64,000 nt of DNA from Pseudomonadota bacterium (GTDB taxonomy: Bacteria > Desulfobacterota > Binatia > Binatales > Binataceae): positions 1-64,000 of the forward strand of contig JAJPKP010000084.1 of NCBI GenBank assembly GCA_021323675.1, in the 5' to 3' direction. A program made the position numbers and the translations under genes. Shown here in pieces: positions 51,813 to 62,600 of the stretch; position 1 is the first letter of the stretch; the number at the start of each line of letters is the position of its first letter. Below the pieces are notes generated by a model. It was not told the DNA's origin and did not search any database. It saw nothing but the letters and a program-made list of their open reading frames with translations.

Positions 51813-53678
51813 ATGGGCGCCAATCAACAGAAAATCGCCGCGCTGACCGACAAGCTGGCATCGCTCGGAAACAAGACTCGGGGCATGCCGATCGAGGCGG
51901 ACGACTGGAACGCGCTGGTCGCCGTGCTGCAGGGCGCGCTCGAAATCGATCGCACCCAGGACGATCAGCAAGTGACCCAGCTTGCCCAGAACTTCGCCCC
52001 GCTCGAACATGAGCATCTGAGCGAGGTGGCCACGGCGTGGCTCGCGCCCGACCTGCAGGCCCGGTTCGCGGCCTCGGGAGGCGATACCAGCATCCTCCTG
52101 CGCCTGAGCCAGGTCGAGGCGCAACTCGCCGGAATCAACCATCAGTTAGCCCAGCTCTCCTCGCTTTCCGACGCGCATCAGACCGCTATCGATCGCTACG
52201 GAATCAGCGACCTGGACCGCTCCGCCGCGGTTCGCGATCTGACCGCCAAGTTCGGCACCGTGGCCGGGTTACAGACCGCCGTCAACGCCGCAACTTCCGA
52301 CATCGCCGGGCTCAAGGCCAATGTGCAGACGGTTCTGGACCTGCGCCAATCCCTGAGTAATCCGGACGGGACTCCGATCAATATCGCGGGCCTCCAGCAG
52401 AGCGTGTCCGACCTGCAGAAACTGCGCGACAACCTCAAGGGAATCGACGGAACACCGGTGCGCCTCAGCGATTTGGAATTGCGCCTTAAGGATGTCGAAG
52501 ATTCGGTCGGAACCTCCGCGACCGGAGGGCTCGACGGACGGATCGCCGCGGCCGTTTCCGCCGCTGAAAACCGCCTCAATAGCGCGCAGAACGAAGCCTT
52601 CAACGCGCTGCACACGCAGTTGACGGAGGAAACGGCCCGCCAGATAAGCGCGGGTCAGGCCGCTTTCCAAAAGACGCTGGACGCCAGATTTGCGAGCGCC
52701 GACCAGGCCAATCAGGCTGCCCTGGACAAAGGCCTCGCGGGATTGCGCGCCGAGACCACCGACCGCATCAGCAGCTCCATAGCCGCCGCGCAGCAGGCGC
52801 AGACCGATGCGGCCAAGGCCCTCGTCGCGCAGCAGATGGGAACCGTGCCGGGTCTAATCAACACCGCGCTGGCGGGCGCCCGCACCGACATCCTGCAAGC
52901 CGCGCACAGCGATGCGGCCACGCAGGTATCCAGCGCCGTGCAAACCGCGGTCAGCGCCTCCGAAGCGCGCATGGCCGACCAACTGAAGGCCGCGCAGACC
53001 CAATTGCAGCAGAACCTCTCGGCGATGGAAACGCGGGTGCGGGCCGATTACACCGCGGCAATCGGAGCGCTGCGCGATCAGACCTCCAGCACCATTGCGA
53101 CCCAGTTCGCCGCGATGCAGCAGACCATGACCACGGCGATCAGCACCCAGGTAAAGAACGAGGTTGCCGCGAGGCTTCCGGAAATCAACGCATCTACACA
53201 GGCCGCGATCGACAGGGCGATGGCGGCGGAGGACAGCCACATCGATCAAAGCGTGGCGAACGCGACCAAATCTCTGCCGGACACGATCGCCTCGCAGGTC
53301 AAGCTGCAGATCGCGCAACTCAATGTCGCCGGGCAGATCTCGGCCGCCACCGCGCAGTTGACCACGCAGTACCGCGCCGACATCGCAACCGCCGTCAGCT
53401 CGCAGCAGGACCGCACGAGTTCCTCAATCAATGCGGCCATCACCCAGCTTCGCGGCGAGATTGCGGTCGCGCAGAGCAACGCGACCAAGGACGCGATCGC
53501 GAACGCCAACACGATGATCGGCGCCGCGCGCAGCGAGTTCTCCACCGGAATCGCCAACCTGCGAACCGAAATGCAGACCAACCTCAATCAGGCGACCGCG
53601 ACGCTCAAAAGCGACTTCAACACGCGGATCGCGGCTCAATCCGCGACCACCAGGACCGTGACCGCGGTCAACCGCTGA
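51813..53678 (+). CDS. Long coiled-coil fibre-like protein
   Basis: 621 residues, Ala/Gln/Thr-rich and almost wholly helical after residue 130. The N-terminus repeats the previous protein's module: ADDWNALVAVLQGALEID and LEHEHLSEVATAWL. The rest is heptad-like (ISSSIAAAQQAQTDAAKALV, AAIGALRDQTSSTIATQFAA), no beta tip, no signal or membrane segment. It could be a long trimeric fibre shaft, or a tape measure, since its all-helical body would suit either. It begins 2 bp after the previous stop. Confidence 0.6.
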   Translation: MGANQQKIAALTDKLASLGNKTRGMPIEADDWNALVAVLQGALEIDRTQDDQQVTQLAQNFAPLEHEHLSEVATAWLAPDLQARFAASGGDTSILLRLSQVEAQLAGINHQLAQLSSLSDAHQTAIDRYGISDLDRSAAVRDLTAKFGTVAGLQTAVNAATSDIAGLKANVQTVLDLRQSLSNPDGTPINIAGLQQSVSDLQKLRDNLKGIDGTPVRLSDLELRLKDVEDSVGTSATGGLDGRIAAAVSAAENRLNSAQNEAFNALHTQLTEETARQISAGQAAFQKTLDARFASADQANQAALDKGLAGLRAETTDRISSSIAAAQQAQTDAAKALVAQQMGTVPGLINTALAGARTDILQAAHSDAATQVSSAVQTAVSASEARMADQLKAAQTQLQQNLSAMETRVRADYTAAIGALRDQTSSTIATQFAAMQQTMTTAISTQVKNEVAARLPEINASTQAAIDRAMAAEDSHIDQSVANATKSLPDTIASQVKLQIAQLNVAGQISAATAQLTTQYRADIATAVSSQQDRTSSSINAAITQLRGEIAVAQSNATKDAIANANTMIGAARSEFSTGIANLRTEMQTNLNQATATLKSDFNTRIAAQSATTRTVTAVNR

Positions 53679-53687
53679 CAAAGGCCG

Positions 53688-54611
53688 ATGATGCTTGCCG
53701 CAATCGAGATCCGGCTGGCCGCGCTCGTGAGCGACGGACTCACCGCTCGAACTCATACGCGAGTGATCCGCACTCCCGCGCCGGCGCCCGCGGCCGGCAA
53801 AGGAACCGTGCTGGTAAGCGTTGCGGGCGCGCAGGAAGACCCCTCGTTTCAGCCGGATCTTCTTTCTATCGGACAGGGAGACGACAAAAAGGCGCCCGTG
53901 CGCCGCGTGGTCGGCGTGCAATTGAACGCGCAAATCGACCTCGTAGTCACCCCGCCCACCGCGGATGAGGCCGGCGCGGACGCCGCCCATGACCTGGTGA
54001 TGGATGACGCAGCTACCGTGATCTACGCGCTGCACCAGGACGAGGTGATGTCGGGCAAGGCGTTCGTCCCCGCGGACCCGGACCCCGGCTTTGACGTTCA
54101 TTGCTTTAACTTCGAAAAAATGACGATGGACGGAGCATCCGCCGCACACCTGTTTTTTTCAGGGCGCGCCGATGTGTGGCCTGCCGGCAGCTCGCAGGAT
54201 GGCGGCAAGATCGTAAGCATCGACTCGCTCATCGCACCGCTGCCGTTGCGGATCGAGATGGATCAGCCGGCCCTGCTGCCGGGCGGGACGACCGCGGTCC
54301 GGGTGCCCTCCTTCGCACCCACTCGGCTTGCCTCCGACGGTCATCGGACTCCGGCCAGCCTCGCGGTTTCGGTGACGAGCGATGTGCCGATCGCGCAGCG
54401 CGGCTCGATACCCGACGGCAGCCCCGGTCCTGAAACCGGGCTGCGGATTGTCCCCGTCTCGAGTCCCGCGACGGTGTTCTCTTATCGCGCGCCGGCGGCA
54501 AACGCGGGCCCGGCGCGCTGGGAATATATCCAGGTTCATCTCGCGACGGCCGATCTGCGGCGCGGCCCTCTGCTTGGCAGCGCGGCCGTGCGAATCGCGG
54601 GGAGCGCCTGA
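53688..54611 (+). CDS. Cluster-associated beta-rich protein, unknown
   Basis: 307 residues; not recognised. An N-terminal helix (MLAAIEIRLAALVSDGL) leads to a beta-rich body: VVGVQLNAQIDLVVTPP, LVMDDAATVIYALHQDEVMS, VHLATADLRRGPLLGSAAVR. The beginning could suit a tail terminator or collar protein, but no family motif confirms that. It overlaps the next gene by one base, so the two are probably made together. Confidence 0.55.
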   Translation: MMLAAIEIRLAALVSDGLTARTHTRVIRTPAPAPAAGKGTVLVSVAGAQEDPSFQPDLLSIGQGDDKKAPVRRVVGVQLNAQIDLVVTPPTADEAGADAAHDLVMDDAATVIYALHQDEVMSGKAFVPADPDPGFDVHCFNFEKMTMDGASAAHLFFSGRADVWPAGSSQDGGKIVSIDSLIAPLPLRIEMDQPALLPGGTTAVRVPSFAPTRLASDGHRTPASLAVSVTSDVPIAQRGSIPDGSPGPETGLRIVPVSSPATVFSYRAPAANAGPARWEYIQVHLATADLRRGPLLGSAAVRIAGSA

Positions 54612-56389
54612 TGGCAATCTTTTACGAGCCGGGAACCTCTCTCTCCCAGATCCTGCAGGCGGTCGCGAGCAACGTCGCGATCCTCATCGATACCCTGGAT
54701 TTTCCCGACGAAAACGGAGGCGAGGTCACGCGCGAACTCGGAGTTCCCTACCTTGCCGGAGCCGACGACATCGACGTAACCGCGGCATCGTTGCGCTTCG
54801 AGACCAATCTCATCGAACAGGACGTCACGTTCACCGCGAAGGCCAATCCGGACGGCAAAGGCGTCGTCGTAACGCTGCCGCGCCAGATGTATCTGCGGAC
54901 GGTCGAGATCAGCTATACCGCTCCGGATGCGCCGGCGGCGCCGCAGAGCCTGCGCACCGTGATTCGCGCCACCGCCGGAAAGGTCCCGGCGCCGCTGCTC
55001 GCATCTCCTTCGTTCCCCGCGGCGGGCGAGATGTATCCGCCGGTGATGGCGGGACTGGCGGTGACCGGTCTGAGCAATGGGCATTCGGTTTTGCGCTGCG
55101 ACGGCCTGCTCGGAACGTCCTGGCTGATTCAGATCGCGACGGCTTCATCGCCGGTGGACATCAGCGCCCTGTCGATCGTTCCGTCGGTCCACAAGGTGAC
55201 CGCGCAGGTCGCACCGGCAAATCTGCGTATCCAGATGGAAACCGTGCAGGGGGACGTAAAGCTGTGGGCCAATCCTGGAATTTTGCTGCCCGCGGCCGGC
55301 GTGCAGGAAGTGTCGATGCTCGCGCTGGGCAGGCGCCAGCTACAGGCGCTGGTCAAGCAGCCGCCCGGCGGCCCGCCACCGGCGACCCTGCCGCTGCGAA
55401 TCAAGTTTCAATCGGACTCCGCCGGGTCGCTCCTTATCGACGACACGCAGCTTGAAGCGCGCTACCAAGTGATGGCCGCGGGAAGCAAGCCGCCGCCCCT
55501 GCCGATCGGCGGCGCCTGGACCGACTTGCCGCTGACCGCGCCCGCGCGCATCAACCCCGAGTCAACCTCAGTCGCCCTGCGCGTTCAGTTGAGCGGACGC
55601 GAGCTGAATGCGGGATCGCCGGACCCTCCGGTGGCCGATCCTTCCGCGGGATTCCAGGTAACGACGGATCGCTGGCTCGCCGTCTCCCGGCCTTTCCTTC
55701 CGATCGCGGGCCAGGCGGCCGGTTCCGTGCTGCCGCTGGCGGCGATTCGACTTTATTTGGCGGCGGATGCCGCCGCGGAAGCATCGCTCGAAATCCGCAA
55801 CGACGCGGCCGGAAATCCCGGACCGCCCGTTTCCGCCCCCATCGCGCATCGCTTCCAGCCCGGCGAGCGCGGATGGATCGAATTCGTGCCGAAGAAGCCG
55901 ATTCCGGTCAGCACCGGCGGCGCGCCGCTCTGGCTGGTGGTGCGCACCACGCGCGGGAGCGTCGCCTGGTATTGTGCGGCGCCATCCGATGGAACCGTCG
56001 CGGCTGACGCCAGGGCCAGCACGGACGCGGGCAAGACCTGGAGCGATGCGGCGCGGCCGCTCGGCGCCGGGGGCAATCCGCTCGCACAGCTTTATCATGC
56101 GATGACCGATCCGCTGCCGGCGCCATCGGTCAGAATTTTCCGCACCGGATCGGAGACTCCGCTCGGAGAGCTGTTCGCCTCGGCGACTCGGCAGAGTCCG
56201 CGCGAGTTCACGGTTGAAGGAGCCGCGATGCCCGCCGAAGTCGCATCCGCCTTCGCGGCCGCATCCGGGTCGGGCAAGGTAACGCTGCCTTTCAGGCTCT
56301 ATTCGCGGAGCGTCGGAACCCTCACGGTCCAGCAGGCCGTGTTCGTTTACGATCCACAAAAAGTCAGCGCAAGCCAGGGTGGCTCCTGA
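54611..56389 (+). CDS. Large beta-rich cluster protein, unknown
   Basis: 592 residues; not recognised. Mostly beta strands with several sandwich-like units (LRVQLSGRELNAGSPDP, AIRLYLAADAAAEASLEIRN, WIEFVPKKPIPVSTGGAPLW) and a short helical start. The units look like carbohydrate-binding or Ig-type modules and could contact a target cell, which is inference. No signal peptide. One-base overlaps at both ends place it firmly in the operon. Confidence 0.55.
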   Translation: MAIFYEPGTSLSQILQAVASNVAILIDTLDFPDENGGEVTRELGVPYLAGADDIDVTAASLRFETNLIEQDVTFTAKANPDGKGVVVTLPRQMYLRTVEISYTAPDAPAAPQSLRTVIRATAGKVPAPLLASPSFPAAGEMYPPVMAGLAVTGLSNGHSVLRCDGLLGTSWLIQIATASSPVDISALSIVPSVHKVTAQVAPANLRIQMETVQGDVKLWANPGILLPAAGVQEVSMLALGRRQLQALVKQPPGGPPPATLPLRIKFQSDSAGSLLIDDTQLEARYQVMAAGSKPPPLPIGGAWTDLPLTAPARINPESTSVALRVQLSGRELNAGSPDPPVADPSAGFQVTTDRWLAVSRPFLPIAGQAAGSVLPLAAIRLYLAADAAAEASLEIRNDAAGNPGPPVSAPIAHRFQPGERGWIEFVPKKPIPVSTGGAPLWLVVRTTRGSVAWYCAAPSDGTVAADARASTDAGKTWSDAARPLGAGGNPLAQLYHAMTDPLPAPSVRIFRTGSETPLGELFASATRQSPREFTVEGAAMPAEVASAFAAASGSGKVTLPFRLYSRSVGTLTVQQAVFVYDPQKVSASQGGS

Positions 56390-59300
56390 TGCCGACGATT
56401 CTCGAAACGCTCGAACAACTGCCGATCGGCAAGCTTTCGGCGCATCTGGATCTCGCGCACGGCACCGCGAGCTTTTCCGCCGACGCGATCCTCGATCCGG
56501 AGAATCTGCTCGGCGATCTCGGGCACGTACTCAAGAGCGTCAAGCTTCCGACCAACCCCGCCGACATAACCGATTCCGTCACCAAAGCGTTCGGGCAGTT
56601 GCAGCAGTTCGCCCAGCTTCCCGACCTCGGCATCCTCGGCGACATCGGCAAGGGACTCGGCGAGCTGGTCGAGGTGCTGGAATCGCTGGCCGGAAACTTT
56701 GGCGGCGATTTGACCAAATTCGCCGAAAATCTCGTGTCCGACTCCGGCGGTATCGAAGACCTTCTCAAAAACGCCGCGGAGCAGATGCTGCAGGCGCTGC
56801 CGATAAACCAGCTCAAGGAGCTTTCCGATGCGCTGGGTGCGATCGGCGCGTTGGTGAATCATCGGCCGCAGAAGCCCGAAGACGTGGCGGAAATATTCGC
56901 GCAACTGGTGGCGGGTGCGAGCCTGGACGAACTGAATGCGCCGAGCGCCCATCTCGACGAGTTTCTCGGCTCGATCCGTAACGCGGGCGGAGATTTCAAT
57001 CTCGTCACCACCGAGATCAATGGCCTTACCACCCGCGTGCGCGCCGCAACGTCACTGATCCTGCAGGGAGAGGCGAACGTTGATGCACTGGTCGCGGAGA
57101 TCCAGCAGATCGGCGCAGGACTCGATCTGTTGGCCGGCAACACTATCGCCGGGGCCTTAGGCCGCCTCACCACGGATCTGGCGGCGCTCGATCCCGGTCC
57201 CCTTTTCGACCGCGCCACCAGCGCCCTCGAAGCTCTGCTCGACAAGATCCCGCACGTGAACTTCGACTTCGTCGAGACAATCGGAGAAACCGTCGGCCAG
57301 ATGCTCATGAACATCGCGAGCACCACCGAAGCCGAGCTGCAGGAGAAGTTCAGCGAGCTGATGCAGCGGCTGCAGGGCGATTTCGCGCTCAGCGGCGTGG
57401 CCGATGCCACCGCGGACATTGACCGCCTGTTCGACTACCTGGTCGGCCTGATCGAAGAGATCCCGCTGCGGCGGCTGCGCCATCAGCTGGTCGATTTCCT
57501 GGCCGGAATCGAGGCGAAGATCCGCTCCTTTGATGGATTCTCGGTGCCCAATGCGTTCCGCGACGAAGTCGCCAAAATCTCCGACGCGATCGACCACTTC
57601 GATACCAATGCCGTCAAGCAGAAGGTGCAGGGGATCGTCCAGCAGATAAACGATCTGGTCTCCAAGTTCCCCATCAACGACATCAAGCAGGAGGCCGACG
57701 GACTGATCACATCGGTCAACGGCGTAGTGCAGCAGATCGAACCGCTATTCGACCAGGTCAATCATCAACTGGACGGGCTTGCGGACCAGGTAAACCAGAT
57801 CGATTTGAGCGCCGCCGGCCAGCAAGCCATCGGGCTGATACACGACATCCGCACCAATATCGAAAACGTGGTGGGATCGGGCGACCTGCCCGCGCCCGCC
57901 AAAGCGGCGATTAGCACCGGCGCGGGCGCGCTCAAAAGCCTCAACCTCGCGGTCGATATCACCGATCCGTTCAACGCCGCACTCAATCAGATCGATCCCT
58001 CGATGGTGCTGGCGCCGGTGCGCCCCGTCCTCGACAAGGTGCAGCTGACATTGGGCAAAGTGACGCCTTCGGCGCTGATCGCGCAGCTCGATGGCCCGTT
58101 CGAGCAATTGCAAAAGGAGCTCGACCGCCTTAAGCCGGCCAACCTGCTCGCGGCCGTGACCGGCGAGTTCGGCCGCTTCATGGAAGAGGTTGCCAAGGGC
58201 GATCCGCAGGCCCTGGTTGCGCCGCTGGTTGCTCCGCTCGAAGCGGAGTTCGAAAAGCTGATCGATGCGATCAAGCACGCACTGGACCCCGCGCCCCTGT
58301 TCGCTCCGCTGCGCGATGCCTACGCGCGGCTCAAGGACCTCCTCAAGCAGCTCGATATCGGCAAGCTGCTCGGTGCGCTGATGGAGCGGCTTTCCGACAT
58401 CCCCGACGGCATGAACTCGGCGGTGAAGAACGCGATGGGTTCGCGGGGATTTGCTCCGGGATCGAATCTGCCGCAGGCGGCGATGGGAGATCTGCAGATG
58501 GGCGATTTTTTGCGGCCCATCACTCATTTCCTCGGACAGTTGCGGCATCAGATCGCGTCTCTCGCGCATGACCTCCTGCAGAAGGCATGGGACCTGCTCC
58601 GCAAGCCGCTCATGGCGCTGGACGAGCTGGCGCAGCCCGCCATCGGCTTCGTCGGAAAAATCGCGCAGGAAGTGGACAGCCGCCTGGCCGCGCTGGACCT
58701 GTTCGCTCCCACCGGCGCGGCCGCCGATCTGCGCGCGGCGCTCGAAGACCTGATCACCGCGCAACACAGCATCCAGGGCGATGCCTCCGTCGATGCGTCG
58801 CTGGGGCAGGCCGTCGCGCACCTGGACTTGAGCCTCCGCGCGAATCTGCTCGAAGGCCCGCGGCAGAACGCCGAAGTGCAGCGCCAGCGCCTCCATCAGA
58901 CCGCCACGCCGCTCGATCTCTACGGCACGGCGCTCCAGGTCGGCGAATTTTATTCCGCGATCTTTCCGGACTCGCTGCGCAGCGACGCGCCCGTTGACGA
59001 CATCATGGCGGTGGTAAACGGCCTGCTCGACAAGTTCGACCTTAACCCGCTCGCCGACAAGCTCGACGAAATCGGCAAGCAGGCGATGGCGAAGCTGAAG
59101 GACCTGTTCAACACGATCATGAAGGGCGTATTCGAGCTGCTCGATGCGGGATTCGGCCTGCTCGATCAGTTCATGCCGTCCGGCATCTTCGATCGCTTCA
59201 ACAAGGGCATCGCCCGCATCGTCGCGGAGTTCGATGTGCTCGACCCTGCGCCGATCGAAGCCGAAGTTCGCGCGATGGTGGATGCGCTGGTTTCGGTGTT

Positions 59301-59685
59301 CGACCAGTTCTCGCCCAGTCATCTCGCCACGATGCTCGGCGGAATTTTCGAGGCGCTGCAGGCCAAGCTCAACCTGATCAACCCGGTGGCGATCCTCGGC
59401 GACCTGTCCGCGATCGACAACGCGCTCGCGCAGTTCGGGCAATTGAAGCCGTCAGTCGTGCTCGCGCCGCTCGTGCAGAGCACCGCGGGCCTGACCGAGA
59501 TGTTGCAGAAGGTGTCAACCCTCAATGTCGGCGACACCGTGATCAAGGCGGTGGCCAAGCTGAAGGAACAATTGGAAGAAATCGTGGCGGGCGTGCAGCA
59601 GGAGCTGCAGGCCTTGCTCGATTACCTGGAAAGCCTGGCAGGAGACAGCGGTGGCTCTGTTTCAATTTCCGCGTCCGTTGGATAA
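56389..59685 (+). CDS. 1,098-residue all-helical repeat protein (tape-measure candidate)
   Basis: Almost entirely amphipathic helix, no membrane segment, signal or cysteine-rich part. A loose repeat starts many helices: LDPGPLFDRA, IDPSMVLAPV, VTPSALIAQL, LKPANLLAAV, LDPAPLFAPL, LDPAPIEAEV, FSPSHLATML, INPVAILGDL, LKPSVVLAPL, about 30-45 residues apart in the second half. Long helical proteins after the fibre genes are tape measures in Afp/PVC clusters, so this is a candidate, though the length would mean a tail near 160 nm if fully extended at 1.5 A per residue. It might also be a cargo scaffold for the overlapping Rhs gene. Confidence 0.6.
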   Translation: MPTILETLEQLPIGKLSAHLDLAHGTASFSADAILDPENLLGDLGHVLKSVKLPTNPADITDSVTKAFGQLQQFAQLPDLGILGDIGKGLGELVEVLESLAGNFGGDLTKFAENLVSDSGGIEDLLKNAAEQMLQALPINQLKELSDALGAIGALVNHRPQKPEDVAEIFAQLVAGASLDELNAPSAHLDEFLGSIRNAGGDFNLVTTEINGLTTRVRAATSLILQGEANVDALVAEIQQIGAGLDLLAGNTIAGALGRLTTDLAALDPGPLFDRATSALEALLDKIPHVNFDFVETIGETVGQMLMNIASTTEAELQEKFSELMQRLQGDFALSGVADATADIDRLFDYLVGLIEEIPLRRLRHQLVDFLAGIEAKIRSFDGFSVPNAFRDEVAKISDAIDHFDTNAVKQKVQGIVQQINDLVSKFPINDIKQEADGLITSVNGVVQQIEPLFDQVNHQLDGLADQVNQIDLSAAGQQAIGLIHDIRTNIENVVGSGDLPAPAKAAISTGAGALKSLNLAVDITDPFNAALNQIDPSMVLAPVRPVLDKVQLTLGKVTPSALIAQLDGPFEQLQKELDRLKPANLLAAVTGEFGRFMEEVAKGDPQALVAPLVAPLEAEFEKLIDAIKHALDPAPLFAPLRDAYARLKDLLKQLDIGKLLGALMERLSDIPDGMNSAVKNAMGSRGFAPGSNLPQAAMGDLQMGDFLRPITHFLGQLRHQIASLAHDLLQKAWDLLRKPLMALDELAQPAIGFVGKIAQEVDSRLAALDLFAPTGAAADLRAALEDLITAQHSIQGDASVDASLGQAVAHLDLSLRANLLEGPRQNAEVQRQRLHQTATPLDLYGTALQVGEFYSAIFPDSLRSDAPVDDIMAVVNGLLDKFDLNPLADKLDEIGKQAMAKLKDLFNTIMKGVFELLDAGFGLLDQFMPSGIFDRFNKGIARIVAEFDVLDPAPIEAEVRAMVDALVSVFDQFSPSHLATMLGGIFEALQAKLNLINPVAILGDLSAIDNALAQFGQLKPSVVLAPLVQSTAGLTEMLQKVSTLNVGDTVIKAVAKLKEQLEEIVAGVQQELQALLDYLESLAGDSGGSVSISASVG

Positions 59686-62600
59686 CGACCTCGTCCACGA
59701 TCCCGCGCGCGGAATGCGCGCGATATCGTACGACGCGGCCGGCCGCATCGCGCGCGTTCGTCTGGCCGACGGCATCGTGATCGACATAGAACGCGATGCG
59801 TCCGGAGTGCTGCGCTCCGTGCGCGCCAGCGACGGGACCTTCGTCGAGGCCACGAGCGCTCCGCGCGGCCGATGGCGCATCGACGCCAACGATTACCGGC
59901 TCGACGCGATCTTCCGCGCGGAAATTTGCAAGCTCTCCACCGCCGCGGGCGACATCTCATGGGAGCGCGATCGCCTTGGCCGCCTTGTCCGGGTCGAGTT
60001 GCCCGGCGCGCCCGCGGCTCTGGTTTACGAGCCGTCACACGACGGCGTGCGCATCGGATGGGAAACCGGGCGCGAGCTTTTGCGCGCATCTTCGGACGGC
60101 TCGGTCGAATGGGCGCAGGGAGTGTGGCGCAACGAGACCTCGAAAACGCGCCGCCGCTGGACTATCGAGGATCCGGCCGGCCATAACCGCGCCAACCTGA
60201 GCATAGACCTCGATCGGCTGGGCCGCCCCGTGCGCCGCGAATGGTCGGACGGGGCCGCGGAGATTTTCCGCCGCGACGATCGCGGACGCCTCGCGCATTG
60301 GGAACGGACCGGTCGCGCGGGCTGCTCGATGTCCTTCGAATACGACTCGCGCGGATGCGTCGGGTGGCGAATCAACGAGGCCTTCGAACCGTGGACCCTC
60401 GATGAAGCCGGACGCGTCGTTCGTGTCGGGTTCGATCGCTTCTACTCTTACGATCCGAACGGACGCCGTATCGCTTTCGCATCCGCCGATCGCCGCTGGC
60501 GTTACAGCTACGATGCGCTCGGGCAACTGCGCAGCGCCGAAACCGCCGGCTTTCGCCAAAGCTACCTCTACGATGGTCTGGGGCGGCGATGCGCCGTCAC
60601 GGCGAACGGAAAACGCCGCTTCGAGCATCGCGACCCGCAGGGCCGGCTGTGGTGCGTGACCGATGAATCGGGCCGTATGCTGTATGCGTTTGTGTGGCTC
60701 GACGACCGCGCGATGGTGCGGCTGGAGCACGGAGCAATCGCGGAAGTCTTTCTTTGCGATGAGCAATCGACACTGCTCGGAGTTTGCGGCACTGATCGCG
60801 ACGATCTCGTCGTGACTCCCGTCGCGGAGCCTCCGTTCGGCGCCGTTTCGCACGACAAGCGCCCGACACTGCACGGGCATTTCGGCGATACGGCGACCGG
60901 GCTCATCTGCTTTGGCGCGCGCGATTACGATCCCGCCACCGCGTCGTTTCTGATTCCCGATCAGTTTCACGGCGCCGAGGATGATCCGCGCCGATGGGGC
61001 GGAGCCGGCGATGCCGAACTCCGGACGGCGGCCGAAGTTCCCGCCGGCGGTATCCATCCCTATGCCCTGTCGCAGTTCGATCCCGTGGGCCGCGCGGACC
61101 GCGACGGCCATGTGATGGCGGGCAACGTAATCGGCTGGATTCTCAATATCCCGCTCTCACTGACCTGGGGATGGCCGTTCACGGCGGTGTCGGGATTCTT
61201 TTTCCTGCCGGTCGATCTGTATTTCGAGCTGATCGGCCGCGTCATCCAAATCTTCCGCCTGATTTTCGATCACGGCGCTGACCGCCGCGCGCCCGGCTAC
61301 AGCACGTTCCCGTGGCCCAACCATTCGATCTTCGGCACGCGCCTGTTTTCGGGAAGCGTGCGGCAGGGCCAGATTGCGTTTTCCTTCAATGGCTTCCTGC
61401 CGCGCGTGATCTCAGGCCGCGGCATCGACGGCGACCGCGCCACCACTATAGGCCAGGTAATCTGGATTCGGCAGGGCGAGCTGAACGCGCTGGCCCGCGC
61501 GCGAGTGGTGCGCGCCTACGATATCGAGGGCGGCGGCGCGCTCATCGCCTTCAACCAGGATCCGGCAAAGCATTCGGTGCTCGCGATCACCTGCACCGAC
61601 TCCAAGGGCAAACAGTACATCCACGGCTCGCACTGGACCCGCGGTCCGGGCAACACGATCGTGCTGCGCGGCGGCAAGGAGACCTTTGGCGACGTGGCCG
61701 ATGCTTCCGGCCACAAGCCGTTCTATCTGCACCTGGCGAAGCCGATTCCGCTGGACGCTCCCGTGCCGACGAGCAAGGGCGACAAGGAAAAGCTGTCGAT
61801 TGCGGAATATGTGCACGATCCTGGGGCGCCCGCGCCGGGCGCAAGCCGCTCGACGGTGCAGCTCGACAACAGCGTCGCTTTCGCAATCCGGATGAAGGCC
61901 AATCCCAAGGTGAATCCCAAGGACTGGCTGCAACTCTCCTTCCCCGACGATCTCCATATCGATCCCGTGTACGTTCTGGTCGCGCTGGTCGACAAGGACA
62001 GCGAGTCGATGTTCGGGCGCTACACGGCGATCCTGTATCAAGGATTTCCGACGCGGGTGATCACTCCTCCCGCGCCCCCCGGCGGCGGTCCCGCACCTGC
62101 CGCGCCGCCGCTCAAGGATCTCGAGGCGCGCCGCATCATCGCGGATACCGGCCGCGCCGCCATCGACGGATGGGTAACCGACGGCGCGAACAATGCGCTG
62201 CGCAAGCCCGACGCCGCGGGTGTGCTGGCCGACGTTCCCGATCTTCATAAGGATGATCTCCTGCTCATCACCGCGACGACCGCGGCCGCGGCATTCCCCG
62301 CGCTCACCTCGGACCCGCCGCCGGCCAACGACACCACCGGCGCGGCGATCAAGAAACTGGTCTCGAGCGTCAAGCTGACCGCGGCGCTCGATGGCGCACA
62401 CGCCTTCGGCACGGCGGAAGTGCGCATCCTGCGCCTCGCCGGAAAAAGAGTGGGCGGCTCGGTCGAAGCGTCAGCGCATCCTGAGCAGATAAAGTTCGAC
62501 GGCGACGATCCCGATGCGGACAAGGATCAGTATGTCGCGGTGACGCTGGGCGCCGGCGGCGACCCCGCATACGCCGTGGTAACCGGCTACACCAATCATG

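Noticed and set aside
57745-59442. 565-residue minus-strand ORF
   Set aside because: Lies wholly opposite the 1,098-residue helical protein gene; Arg-rich, no domain, no ribosome site.
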